33,205 nucleotides of DNA from the NCBI GenBank assembly GCA_016789845.1, contig JAEUQA010000011.1:1-33205 (forward strand), given 5' to 3'. Numbering within the stretch: the first letter of the stretch is position 1; each line of letters starts with the position of its first letter. Shown here in pieces: positions 16,644 to 24,559 of this stretch. A program made the position numbers and the translations under genes. The DNA is from Chromatiales bacterium (GTDB lineage Bacteria; Pseudomonadota; Gammaproteobacteria; Steroidobacterales; GCA-2729495). Below the pieces are notes generated by a model that was not told where the DNA came from, made no database searches, and was given only the letters and a program-made list of their open reading frames with translations.

Positions 16644-16690
16644 TTGTTGCGGCCGCAACAACTAACATAACCAAGGTCCGGCACCTCTTC
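16615..16690. repeat. Near-perfect 76-bp palindrome (element copy C)
   Basis: Arms pair around the centre GCGGCCGC (16649-16656) with about four mismatched pairs and no spacer. Outer sequence aaaaggtgc-gggacctt and inner ttagttgttgcgg relate it to copies A and B. It overlaps the 3' end of the LysR gene, giving it a tail and stop, and finishes 5 bp beyond the convergent binding-protein stop codon. It may act as a two-way terminator. Confidence 0.9.
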
Positions 16691-16695
16691 TTCTA

Positions 16696-18309
16696 CTAGC
16701 GCCTGACCGAGAGGTACCGGCTGGGATTCACCGCCCGCTGGTTGGGCTCGAAACCCTTTACATACGGCTTCACCAGGTAACGCCGGCCGTAATAGAAGAC
16801 CGGGATCACCGGTTCGTCCCTGAACAGCATCGCCTCGGCGTCGGCCAGCAGTTTCAGCCGCACCTTGTTGTCCAGCGTGGCATTGGCCTTCCTGAGCGCG
16901 GCGTCGTAGGCCGGATTGCTGAACTTCGAGTAATTACCGGTGGTGCCCGTCTCCATCAGCCCCAGGAAGCTGTAAGGGTCGTCGTTGGGCGCAAACCAGG
17001 TGTAGCGGAGCATCTCGAAGCTGCCCGTGCGCGCGTCCTTGTTCAGGCCATTGAGGTCGCTGGCGACGGGCCGGGCCTCGACGCCAATGGCCCGCCACAT
17101 GGCGGCCATCGCCACGACGATGCGCCGGTTCTCCTCCTGGCTCTCGTAGCGGATCTCGAACTGCACCGGCTTGCCGGGCCCGTAGCCCGCCTCGGCCAGC
17201 AGCTTCCGGGCCTCGGCCAGGCGGGCGCCGGCCTGCTGCTTCGACGCGGGTGCCACGGGCGCCTGGTACCCGGCCACGGTCGGCGGCGTGATCGACCAGG
17301 CCGGCCGGTAGCCCGCGCCCAGGAACTTGTTCACGATCCCCTCCCGGTCGAGGGCGAGGGACAGCGCGCGGCGAACCCGGGCGTCGCTGAACGGCGGCTT
17401 CGACAGGTTCATGACGAGGTAATTGACGGACAGGGACGGCGAGATCTTCACCTCCTTCGGCCGCTCCCTGAGGAGCTTCTCCACTTCCGCGCCGGGAAAG
17501 TTGAACACCAGGTCCAGCTCACCCGCCAGGTAGCGGCGCAGGCTGGTGTCCGCATTCTGCGTCGGGTAGTAGACCACCCGCTCCAGCTCCACCTCGCCGG
17601 CGGCGTAGAAATTCGGGTTCTTCTCCAGCGCGATGTACGACTGGGGCACGACCTCGGCGAGCCGGTAGGGGCCATTCGTCAGCATCTGCCCCGGGCGGGT
17701 CCACTGCCGGCCGAACTTCTCGACCTGCTGCCGGGGCACGGGCGCCCCCACGTTCGAGGCCAGGTTCTCCAGGAAGTAGGCAGCCGGCGCCTCGAGGCGG
17801 TAGATGACCGTGCGCGGGTCCGGCGCCTCGACGCCCAGTGAGTCCGGCGGCAGTTGCCCTCGGACGATCGCCCGGGCGTTCTTCACCGGGTAATAGAAGG
17901 ACGCAAACCGGGCCGCCGTGGCGGGCGTGACGAGGCGCCGCGCCGACCAGGCGAAGTCCTCGCTGGTCAGCGGCGAGCCGTCCGACCACTTCAGGCCTGG
18001 CCGCAGCTTGAAGGTGTAGGTGAGCCCGTCCGGGCTGATGGTCCAGGACTCCGCCGCGCCCGGAATGACCCGGCTCCGGGCATCCAGCGTGGTCAGGCCC
18101 ACGTTCAGGTCGTAGAGCACCGCGCCGGCGGTATTGCCCTGGGCAATGTGGGGATCGAGGCTGTTGGGTTCCGCGGCAGTGCCGCGGTTCAAGGTTTTCG
18201 CGGCAGGAGCGGCTTCAGCCGCGACCGGCATCGCGAAGGCCAGAAAGACGGCAAGGATGGTCGCGGCTGAAGCCGCTCCTGCACCCGCACCGGCACGCCG
18301 GGAGAACAT
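16696..18309 (-). CDS. Periplasmic peptide-binding protein, SBP family 5 (OppA/DppA-like)
   Basis: A 537-residue extracellular solute-binding protein. Family-5 marks are LNRGTAAEPNSLDPHIAQG, IPGAAESWTISPDGLTYTFKLRPGLKWSDGSPLTSEDF, NGPYRL, and FSDARVRRALSLALDREGI. It should deliver peptides or similar solutes to an Opp/Dpp importer. The nearest partner is the oppBCDF-type set at 6140-9932, which lacks its own binding protein. The ATG at 18309 overlaps the GntR stop by one base (TGATG). The signal peptide runs from MFSRRAGAG, through a hydrophobic core at residues 18-27, to a signal peptidase site near AEA (31-33). Residues 10-36 are encoded by an inverted pair of REP sequences, so the export signal appears to be built from repeat DNA. 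Confidence 0.92.
   Translation of the reverse strand: MFSRRAGAGAGAASAATILAVFLAFAMPVAAEAAPAAKTLNRGTAAEPNSLDPHIAQGNTAGAVLYDLNVGLTTLDARSRVIPGAAESWTISPDGLTYTFKLRPGLKWSDGSPLTSEDFAWSARRLVTPATAARFASFYYPVKNARAIVRGQLPPDSLGVEAPDPRTVIYRLEAPAAYFLENLASNVGAPVPRQQVEKFGRQWTRPGQMLTNGPYRLAEVVPQSYIALEKNPNFYAAGEVELERVVYYPTQNADTSLRRYLAGELDLVFNFPGAEVEKLLRERPKEVKISPSLSVNYLVMNLSKPPFSDARVRRALSLALDREGIVNKFLGAGYRPAWSITPPTVAGYQAPVAPASKQQAGARLAEARKLLAEAGYGPGKPVQFEIRYESQEENRRIVVAMAAMWRAIGVEARPVASDLNGLNKDARTGSFEMLRYTWFAPNDDPYSFLGLMETGTTGNYSKFSNPAYDAALRKANATLDNKVRLKLLADAEAMLFRDEPVIPVFYYGRRYLVKPYVKGFEPNQRAVNPSRYLSVRR
18203..18282. repeat. REPIN: inverted pair of 24-bp REPs inside a coding region
   Basis: The REP gcaggagcgg..gccgcgacc at 18203-18226 is perfectly inverted at 18259-18282, with a 32-bp spacer. 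Read on the minus strand, the first arm gives AGAASAAT, the spacer gives the hydrophobic core, and the second arm gives VAAEAAPA with the cleavage site. The same REP occurs alone at 196-219 and, diverged, at 33099-33122. Confidence 0.9.
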
Positions 18310-19082
18310 CACCGGCTCTTTCTCGTCAGATGGACGTGATGGTGATAGTGCTCGGCCCGGTACCAGGCCACGAGCCGCTCCACGGGCCGGCGGCGGCTGT
18401 CGAACACCATCAGCCGGAGGTGCACCAGCGGCGCGCCCACCGTGGTGTTGAGCAGGCCCGCGAGGCGGCCGTCGGCCAGCGTGGCCGTGATCACCTGGTC
18501 GCAGGAGGCAATGTCGACGCCCTTGCGCTCGAGCAGGGTCAGCATCGGGCTCTCGTTCAGCTCGTTGAGGTCGAAGCGCACGTCCAGGTCCGCGGGGATG
18601 TAGGTCACCACGTAGCCGATCGGTTCCTTGTCCAGCAACCGCACGTGGGAGGCGCGCTGCACCCGGGCCCCGTCGGCCAGGCGCAGGTCCTTGCGCGTCT
18701 CGGCGTCGGCCACCTGCTCCTGGACCTCGGCCCGGGCAACCCGGGTATTCTTGCCCAGCCGCTCGACCTTGCGCAGCAGCTGCTCCATGTCGCCCACCAC
18801 CGGGGCGTCGGCCAGGTCCTCCACGACGAAGGTTCCCCGGCCGGGCTGGCGGACCACCAGTTCCTCGTCCACCAGCATGTCCACGGCCTTGCGCGTGGTG
18901 ATCCGGGACACGCCGAAGAGGTCGCACAGCTCGCTCTCGGTGGGCAGCCGCTGGCCGGGCTTGTAGGTTCCCTGGTAGATCCAGTCCCGGATGGCCGCGT
19001 AAACCTGGATGTAGCGGGGGCTCCGCAGGGAGTTGTCCACCGGTTCCCGGGCCCTCCCGGCGGGTCGGGCTGCCAGGCTCAC
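18309..19082 (-). CDS. GntR-family regulator with UTRA effector domain (HutC type)
   Basis: A 257-residue regulator. The winged helix is near residues 24-90: YIQVYAAIRDWIYQGTYKPGQRLPTESELCDLFGVSRITTRKAVDML, followed by VVRQPGRGTFV. The UTRA ligand domain runs to the end (VQRASHVRLLDKEPIGYVVTYIPADL...PLVHLRLMVFDSRRRPVERLVAWYRAEHYHH), where HutC-type members sense small metabolites. It is co-translated with the binding-protein gene and divergent from the nitrilase-fold gene, so it probably controls both. The GTG at 19082 is the start used, and a short internal start is possible. Confidence 0.9.
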   Translation of the reverse strand: MSLAARPAGRAREPVDNSLRSPRYIQVYAAIRDWIYQGTYKPGQRLPTESELCDLFGVSRITTRKAVDMLVDEELVVRQPGRGTFVVEDLADAPVVGDMEQLLRKVERLGKNTRVARAEVQEQVADAETRKDLRLADGARVQRASHVRLLDKEPIGYVVTYIPADLDVRFDLNELNESPMLTLLERKGVDIASCDQVITATLADGRLAGLLNTTVGAPLVHLRLMVFDSRRRPVERLVAWYRAEHYHHHVHLTRKSR

Positions 19083-19128
19083 GGGGACAACCGGTCGGCG
19101 GGGATGAGCCGGGCGGCAAGTTGTATTA

Positions 19129-19146
19129 ACATCATGACCACATCAT
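19129..19146. promoter_or_regulatory. Candidate GntR operator: two ACATCAT repeats 11 bp apart
   Basis: ACATCAT at 19129-19135 recurs at 19140-19146, one helical turn apart, within an AT-rich patch of the 99-bp divergent spacer. It lies 47 bp upstream of the GntR start and 36 bp upstream of the nitrilase-fold start. That position suits an operator controlling both directions. Binding is inferred. Confidence 0.35.
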
Positions 19147-19181
19147 AACTCCAACACAGCCAGGCCAGAGAACCAACCTTC

Positions 19182-20252
19182 ATGAATAGTCCGACCAAGA
19201 GCCCGATCGAACCCATGGTCCGCCCCGACGGGACCTACCCCACCGTCGCCCTCCGCCAGGACGCCATTACGGCGGCCGTGGTCCAGACCCGGGTCCAGGG
19301 GGTCAGCGGCTCGAATCCCGGCCCCGACCTGAAGCGCAATCTCGACTACTTCCTCGAATGCATCGACATTGCCCAGGGCTACGGCGGCCGCAGCGACCTG
19401 CTGCTGTTCCACGAGTTCCCGATCACCGGCTTCTCCGAGTGGACCCGGGAGCAGCACTACGACATCTCGCTGGAGATCCCCGGCCCCGAGACCGAGGAAG
19501 TGGCCAAGCGCGCGAAGAAGTACAACTGCTACATCGTCTTCGGCACCTACGCGAAGGACCCGAAGAACTGGCCGGGCCACATCCTGCACCTGATGGTGAT
19601 GGTGAAGCCCGATGGCACCGTGGTGCAGCACTGGAAGCAGCGCAACGTTCGCGGCATGTTCCCGGGCTCCGAGCAGTACACGTCGGTGATCTACGACGTC
19701 TACGACCGCTTTGTGGAGATGTACGGCATGGATGCCGTGATCCCCGTGGAGCGCACGGACATCGGCAACATCGCCATGTCCGCCGTCCAGTTCGAGCCGG
19801 AACTGTTCCGCTGCATGGCATTCAAGGGCGCCGAGATCATCTGCCGGGTGGCCACCGGCGGCTTCGAGTTCGACGACATGCGGCTGACCTCGTACCACAA
19901 CAGCCTCTACACCATGATCGCCAACAACTCGGTCAGCACCCACGGGCGCAACCCGGGCTTCTTCGAGGACACCAACTTCGGCGGCCCCGGCCGCTCCGCG
20001 ATCTTTGCGCCGCGTGGCGTCGAACTGTGCAAGGCGGGCGCCTTCGAAACCAAGATCCTGGCCCGCCTCCCGATGGCCGAGTTCCGCGCCCGGCACCGGA
20101 TCCCCGACCTGCACCTCAGCCTCTACAAGCCCGTCCTGGACCAGTACCAGGAGCGCTACGCGCCGGGGGGCTATATCGACTATATTCCCAAGGACAAGCG
20201 GGACGCCTTCCGGTTCTTCCAGGAGCGTTCACGCTGGACGCACTACTGGTAG
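19182..20252 (+). CDS. Carbon-nitrogen hydrolase (nitrilase-superfamily) protein lacking the nucleophile cysteine
   Basis: A 356-residue nitrilase/amidase-fold protein. Two members of the Glu-Lys-Cys triad are present: Glu78 in LLLFHEFPITGF and Lys152 in VVQHWKQRNV. The third site, normally Cys in a C-x-D-x-x-x-PE motif, reads MSAVQFEPELFR with Ser200 at the aligned position (codon TCC at 19779-19781). The following KGAEIICR is typical of the fold. Cys210 in LFRCMAF is displaced by ten residues and is unlikely to replace it. The protein may be catalytically inactive, use a serine, or have a binding or regulatory role. Next to a peptide-binding protein and two regulators, an amide or nitrile-like ligand is plausible. 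The ribosome binding site is weak, and a later start at Met12 is possible. Confidence 0.85.
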   Translation: MNSPTKSPIEPMVRPDGTYPTVALRQDAITAAVVQTRVQGVSGSNPGPDLKRNLDYFLECIDIAQGYGGRSDLLLFHEFPITGFSEWTREQHYDISLEIPGPETEEVAKRAKKYNCYIVFGTYAKDPKNWPGHILHLMVMVKPDGTVVQHWKQRNVRGMFPGSEQYTSVIYDVYDRFVEMYGMDAVIPVERTDIGNIAMSAVQFEPELFRCMAFKGAEIICRVATGGFEFDDMRLTSYHNSLYTMIANNSVSTHGRNPGFFEDTNFGGPGRSAIFAPRGVELCKAGAFETKILARLPMAEFRARHRIPDLHLSLYKPVLDQYQERYAPGGYIDYIPKDKRDAFRFFQERSRWTHYW

Positions 20253-20265
20253 CCTCTTTTTTTTT
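20243..20265 (+). terminator. Weak terminator-like hairpin and T9 run
   Basis: CTAC-TG-GTAG (20243-20252) spans the stop codon and is followed after four bases by nine Ts (20257-20265). The stem is only 4 bp, so termination would be weak or partial before the TetR-type gene. Confidence 0.3.
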
Positions 20266-20304
20266 CAGACGTGCCGACGATGTCTTCGTGGGGGAGACAG
20301 CGAC

Positions 20305-21018
20305 ATGCAGAAGGCCCGGACCAAGCTCACGCCGACCAGCACCCGCACGCGGGAACAACTGATCCTGGCAGGAGAACGACTGTTCGCGCAGCAGGGGATC
20401 GACAACGTGTCGCTCCGGCAGATCAATGCGGAGGCCGGTCAGCGCAATTCATCGGCCTCCCATTATCACTTCGGCTCCAAGGAGTCATTGATCAACGCCA
20501 TCTGTGAGTACCGCCTGGAGCGCCTCAACAACCGGCGGAATGCCATGCTGGAGGCGCTCCCCCCTGCTGCCGGGCCCCGGCCCGTCAGTACCATGATCGG
20601 CGTGCTGGTCTACCCGATGGTCGAGGAAATCGAGGGTGCCGAAGGCGGCCACTACTGCATCCAGTTCCTCTCCCAGCTCCTGAGCCACCCGACGATGGAC
20701 CTGCTGAAGCTGTGGCGGAGCCAGTTCGGCGAAAGCATCGGCCAGGTCTATTACGCCCTGCGAACGGCGCTGCCCGACGTGCCGGACGAGATCTTCGGCC
20801 CGCGCTTTGGGCTGACGTGGGTGCTCGCCGTGAACGCCCTGGCGGACCGCGAGAGGCTGAATGGCGTTGCCGCCGGACTGATCCACCACCACACCCTGCC
20901 CGTGCTCTATGTCAGCAACCTGGTGGATGCGCTCGCCGGCATGATCGCGGCACCGGCGTCGGCGGCGACTCACGCGGAGATTGGCGAACTGCGTGCCAGG
21001 GGCCAGCGGCTCGCCTGA
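20305..21018 (+). CDS. TetR-family transcriptional regulator
   Basis: A 237-residue TetR-type repressor. The N-terminal helix-turn-helix spans about residues 14-60: TREQLILAGERLFAQQGIDNVSLRQINAEAG...SASHYHFGSKESLINAICEYR. The ligand-binding half is all-helical and of no recognised subfamily. The ATG at 20305 follows a good GGGGGAGA ribosome site, and the open frame continuing upstream is a shadow of the nitrilase-fold gene. It overlaps the aldo/keto reductase gene by one base (TGATG), so the pair is coupled and the regulator probably controls its own operon. Confidence 0.9.
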   Translation: MQKARTKLTPTSTRTREQLILAGERLFAQQGIDNVSLRQINAEAGQRNSSASHYHFGSKESLINAICEYRLERLNNRRNAMLEALPPAAGPRPVSTMIGVLVYPMVEEIEGAEGGHYCIQFLSQLLSHPTMDLLKLWRSQFGESIGQVYYALRTALPDVPDEIFGPRFGLTWVLAVNALADRERLNGVAAGLIHHHTLPVLYVSNLVDALAGMIAAPASAATHAEIGELRARGQRLA

Positions 21019-21965
21019 TGAAACTGCGCAACCTGGGGTCGTCCGACCTCCGCGTCTCGGCCATCGGCGTCGGGTGCATGAACTTCGGCTCCATGTGCGA
21101 CCAGTCGGCCACCGACGCGATCGTCGCCATGGCGTTCGACCTGGGCGTGAACTTGTTCGACGTGGCCGACATCTACGGCGGCACCCTGAACCGGGCCGAG
21201 GCGATGCTGGGCAAGGCCCTGGGAGCCCGCCGCCAGTCGGCCATCATTGCCACCAAGTTCGGCGCGAAGCTCGGCGGCGGCGGTGGTGCCGCCCCTGGCG
21301 GCGGCTCGGCGGACTACATCATGAAGGCGGTCGAGGCCAGCCTGACGGCGCTTGGCACCGACTACATCGACCTCTACCAGCATCACTTCCCGGACACGGG
21401 CACGCCCGTGGAGGAGACATTGACGGCCCTGGATGCCCTCGTCCGCCAGGGCAAGGTCCGCCACATCGGCTGCTCCAACTACGTCGGCGCGCAGCTCACC
21501 GCCGCTCTTGAAGCCAGTGGCCGGCTGAGTGTCGCGCGGTTCGTCTCCGCCCAGAACCGCTACAGCCTGCTGACCCGGGACATCGAGCAGGATCTGGTGC
21601 CCGTGTGCCTGGCCAACGGCGTCGGCATCCTGCCCTACTTCCCTCTGGAGAGCGGCCTGCTCTCCGGCAAGTACCGCAAGGGCCAGCCGTTGCCCGAAGG
21701 CTCGCGTTTCGCCAGGTGGCGGGGCGGCGGCAGCTTCGCGTCCGAGGCGCGCTACGCGATCGTGGAGAAGCTGGCCGGATACGGTGAGCGCCGGGGCCGG
21801 ACGGTGCTCGACCTGGCGATAGGCTGGCTGGCGGCCCAGCCCGCCGTGACGAGCGTGATCGCGGGGGTCACCCGGCCGGATCAGCTGGCCCAGAACGTCG
21901 CCGCCGGCAGCTGGGACCCGGGCCCCGAGCAGCTGGCAGCGATCCGGGCCATCGCCACGGGCTAG
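21018..21965 (+). CDS. Aldo/keto reductase
   Basis: A 315-residue NAD(P)H-dependent oxidoreductase of the (beta/alpha)8 AKR fold. The tetrad is intact: Asp48 and Tyr53 in FDVADIYGG, Lys80 in IIATKFGAK, and His123 in DLYQHHFPD. IGCSNY, QNRYSLLTRD, and SVIAGVTRPDQLAQNVAA give the cofactor side. A Gly-rich stretch (KLGGGGGAAPGGGSADY, near residues 84-100) sits in the loop after the lysine strand. The substrate is unknown. Its stop and the convergent TonB-receptor stop share the same four bases, CTAG. Confidence 0.92.
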   Translation: MKLRNLGSSDLRVSAIGVGCMNFGSMCDQSATDAIVAMAFDLGVNLFDVADIYGGTLNRAEAMLGKALGARRQSAIIATKFGAKLGGGGGAAPGGGSADYIMKAVEASLTALGTDYIDLYQHHFPDTGTPVEETLTALDALVRQGKVRHIGCSNYVGAQLTAALEASGRLSVARFVSAQNRYSLLTRDIEQDLVPVCLANGVGILPYFPLESGLLSGKYRKGQPLPEGSRFARWRGGGSFASEARYAIVEKLAGYGERRGRTVLDLAIGWLAAQPAVTSVIAGVTRPDQLAQNVAAGSWDPGPEQLAAIRAIATG

Positions 21966-24499
21966 AAGCGGTACTGCACCTCGAGGCCCCAGTCCCTGCC
22001 CCGCTTCGGGCTGAGCGAGAAGATGCGCGGGTCCCGGTCGTCATTCGGCCCCGCGTTGGCGGGAATGTTGCCGTAGAAGTTGACGTCGTAGTTCACGTCC
22101 ACGGTGCCGAAATTCACGAAGTCCAGCGATGCGAGGGGCGTGTCGTCGTCGGTCAGGTTCCGCACATAGGCCGTGACGGTCCAGGAATCCGTCTGGACGC
22201 CGGCGCGCAGGTTCACCGTGAGGTCGTCGCCCAGCCAGGAGAAGTTGTTGGCCTGGGTGTAGCGCTTCGTGCTGTACGCATAGTCCACGTTCACGAAGGC
22301 CTCGGCGCCGGGACTGAGGGGTGCGGTGACGAAGCCGCCGAGGATGAGCGTGTGCTCCGGCACGTTGGGCGCCTTCTTGCCGGAGATGTTCCCGTCACCC
22401 GTGAGCTCCGCCAGGATGGAGTCCGTGCCCTCCGTGTAGCGGGAATCCGTGTAGCCGTAGTTGGCCGTGACAGAGAAGTTGTCCGTCACCCGCAGGCTCG
22501 TCTCCAGCTCCAGGCCGTCCACCTTCGACTCGCCGGCATTGCGGAGAATGGTGGTTTCCAGGTAGGTGCCGCTCGTCTGCAGGATGCCGGCCCGCGTGAA
22601 CAGGCCCTGGTTCTTCCAGTCGATGTGGTAGAGGGCGAGGTTCGTGGAGAGGCGGCCGTCGAGCCAGGTCGCCTTGGCGCCCAGCTCGTAGGTCCACTGC
22701 TCTTCTTCCTTGACGATGGCGAGCGGCTCGGGGAGGCAGGGGATGACCACGGGACGCTGGGGTTCCGGCGGCGGCACGCAGCCGTCGAGGCCGGCCCGCA
22801 CGGCGCTGGAATCAATCCCGGAGCGGAAGAACTCAACGTTGAAGTCGCCGGGCTTGTTGCCCTTGGCGGCCAGCACGTAGAGGGTCAGGTATTCAGCAGG
22901 CTTGAAGCGCACGGTGGCCCGGGGGGTGAAACTGTCGAAGTCGAGGCCCACGGAAGCGGGCAGGTCCGGGCCGGTGAGCGCCCCGCCACTGAGGTCCTTC
23001 GAATCCTCCGCGTAGCGGCCCTCCAGGGTGAGCGTCCAGCGCTCCGCGACGTCCCACTCGATGCTGCCGTATACCGCCTGGTTACTCACGTCAATGAAGT
23101 TCGAGGGCGGGAAGGCCGTGGTGACGTCGGGCGCACCGAAGACCACGCCGGGACCCACGAAGCTCCTCTGCCGGTTCTCCCGGTCCTGGTCGTACCAGTA
23201 GACGCCAAGGGCGCCGCGCACCGGCAGGTCGCCGGGCGTGTCCAGGCGGAGTTCCGCCGAGTAGTCCTCGATGTCGCGCTGGTTGTCGAAGTGAAACAGG
23301 CCCCAGACCGACCGGTTCTCCGTGTGGTCCAGGTCGAAGACCTGCTGGAAGTCGTCGCTGCTCCACGAGCCGCGTGACGTGACGGTGAATCCCGAGACGT
23401 CCTGCACGTACTCGAGCAGTACCCGGTGCTGCTCCCGGAAGGTCCCCGGCTCGGTCGGTGGCACCGTGTAGTCCGCGGGATTCGGAAATTCGTTGGCCCG
23501 GATGAAGGTGACGCCCTGTTTGAAATCCGGCAGGTTGATGCGGTTCACCTTGCCTTCCGCCCGGAATTCCCCGCAGTACCAGCCGGTGCTGGTGGCGTAC
23601 CAGGGCTCATCCTCGGTGCCGGGCACCGGCAGGTAGCAGTTCAGTTCCGGTGCGATCAGGCTGGCAAAGTGCGTGTCCTCGCCTTTGGTATAGCCGTACT
23701 TCAGGCTGACCTCGGCCCCTTCGGCCGGCCGCCAGACCAGCTTGGCCAGCGCGTCGGTCGTCTCCTCGGCGCCCAGCCTGCTGTGGTCCGCGTCCTGGGG
23801 CGGATCGAGAAGGAACTGGCGAAACGGGAGGGTTGTGTCCTTTTCGTAACTCGCCTGCCCCTGCTCGAGCTGGTTGTTCCACTGGCCGCCATACTTGCTC
23901 CAGTTTCCGGACACGACGAAGAACAGCTGGTCCTCGATCAGCGGGCCACTGGCCCAGCCGCCCAGGTTGTAGTCGTCGCTGGTTCCGGCCCGGGTATTGA
24001 CCTGCCCCTGCAGTGTCTCGGTGGGCTTGCGGGTGACGTAGTTGACGGCGCCGGAGAACGTGGCGCGGCCAAACTGCGCGGACTGGGGACCGCGCAGGAC
24101 CTCCACCCGCTCGACGGCGCTCGTCGTGGCCGTGGAGATGCTCCCCGAGACGAAGGTGCCATCGATGAAGTACGAGGCATTCGCCTCCCCGCGGCTGGCG
24201 GGCGCGCTCATGCCGCGGATCGTGGGACGGTCGATATCGCGGCCGGTCTGGGCGAGCGTGCGGAACCCGACGGTGAAATTCGCGATGTCGTAGTCGCTGT
24301 TGAGGCCGCGCCCCTGGAGTTGCTCGGACGTGAGCGTGGCGATCGAGATCGGGACGTCCCGCAGCGTCTCCTCCCGCTTGCGCGCCGTGACGATGATTTC
24401 GTCGTCCGCAGACTCCTGCACCTGGGCGACGGCAGCACCACCCGCGCCGGACAGGATGACCAATCCAGCCAGTGCCGGAACGCAGATTTCAAATCGCAT
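21962..24499 (-). CDS. TonB-dependent outer-membrane receptor
   Basis: An 845-residue receptor. After a signal peptide (ALAGLVILSGAGGAAVAQ) comes the TonB-box-like DDEIIVTARKR. The plug domain follows, with VERVEVLRGPQSAQFGRATFSGAVNYVTRKP, then a long 22-strand type barrel ending WGLEVQYRF with the terminal aromatic residue needed for outer-membrane assembly. The start at MRFEICVP is chosen because GGGGG lies just upstream. A start at 24544 would add 15 residues before the signal. The ligand is not evident. It follows a spinster-type MFS by 60 bp, an arrangement common where a substrate crosses both membranes. Confidence 0.93.
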   Translation of the reverse strand: MRFEICVPALAGLVILSGAGGAAVAQVQESADDEIIVTARKREETLRDVPISIATLTSEQLQGRGLNSDYDIANFTVGFRTLAQTGRDIDRPTIRGMSAPASRGEANASYFIDGTFVSGSISTATTSAVERVEVLRGPQSAQFGRATFSGAVNYVTRKPTETLQGQVNTRAGTSDDYNLGGWASGPLIEDQLFFVVSGNWSKYGGQWNNQLEQGQASYEKDTTLPFRQFLLDPPQDADHSRLGAEETTDALAKLVWRPAEGAEVSLKYGYTKGEDTHFASLIAPELNCYLPVPGTEDEPWYATSTGWYCGEFRAEGKVNRINLPDFKQGVTFIRANEFPNPADYTVPPTEPGTFREQHRVLLEYVQDVSGFTVTSRGSWSSDDFQQVFDLDHTENRSVWGLFHFDNQRDIEDYSAELRLDTPGDLPVRGALGVYWYDQDRENRQRSFVGPGVVFGAPDVTTAFPPSNFIDVSNQAVYGSIEWDVAERWTLTLEGRYAEDSKDLSGGALTGPDLPASVGLDFDSFTPRATVRFKPAEYLTLYVLAAKGNKPGDFNVEFFRSGIDSSAVRAGLDGCVPPPEPQRPVVIPCLPEPLAIVKEEEQWTYELGAKATWLDGRLSTNLALYHIDWKNQGLFTRAGILQTSGTYLETTILRNAGESKVDGLELETSLRVTDNFSVTANYGYTDSRYTEGTDSILAELTGDGNISGKKAPNVPEHTLILGGFVTAPLSPGAEAFVNVDYAYSTKRYTQANNFSWLGDDLTVNLRAGVQTDSWTVTAYVRNLTDDDTPLASLDFVNFGTVDVNYDVNFYGNIPANAGPNDDRDPRIFSLSPKRGRDWGLEVQYRF

Positions 24500-24559
24500 T
24501 GGACCCCCCGATCCCTTCGCGGTTAGCGACGCAGAGCGCGGCAATGTAATGCAAAAGTG

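Noticed and set aside
18203..18282. CRISPR-like repeat-spacer array
   Set aside because: Only two copies, inverted rather than direct. The repeat is a REP pair and no cas genes are present.
16696..19119. 807-residue reading of the binding protein with a long N-terminal extension
   Set aside because: The extension is an out-of-frame translation of the GntR gene. The ATG at 18309 gives a proper signal peptide and a TGATG coupling.
21962..21965. Shared CTAG stop of the aldo/keto reductase and TonB-receptor genes as a designed signal
   Set aside because: CTAG contains TAG on both strands, so a 4-bp convergent overlap readily arises by chance. No terminator is seen there.
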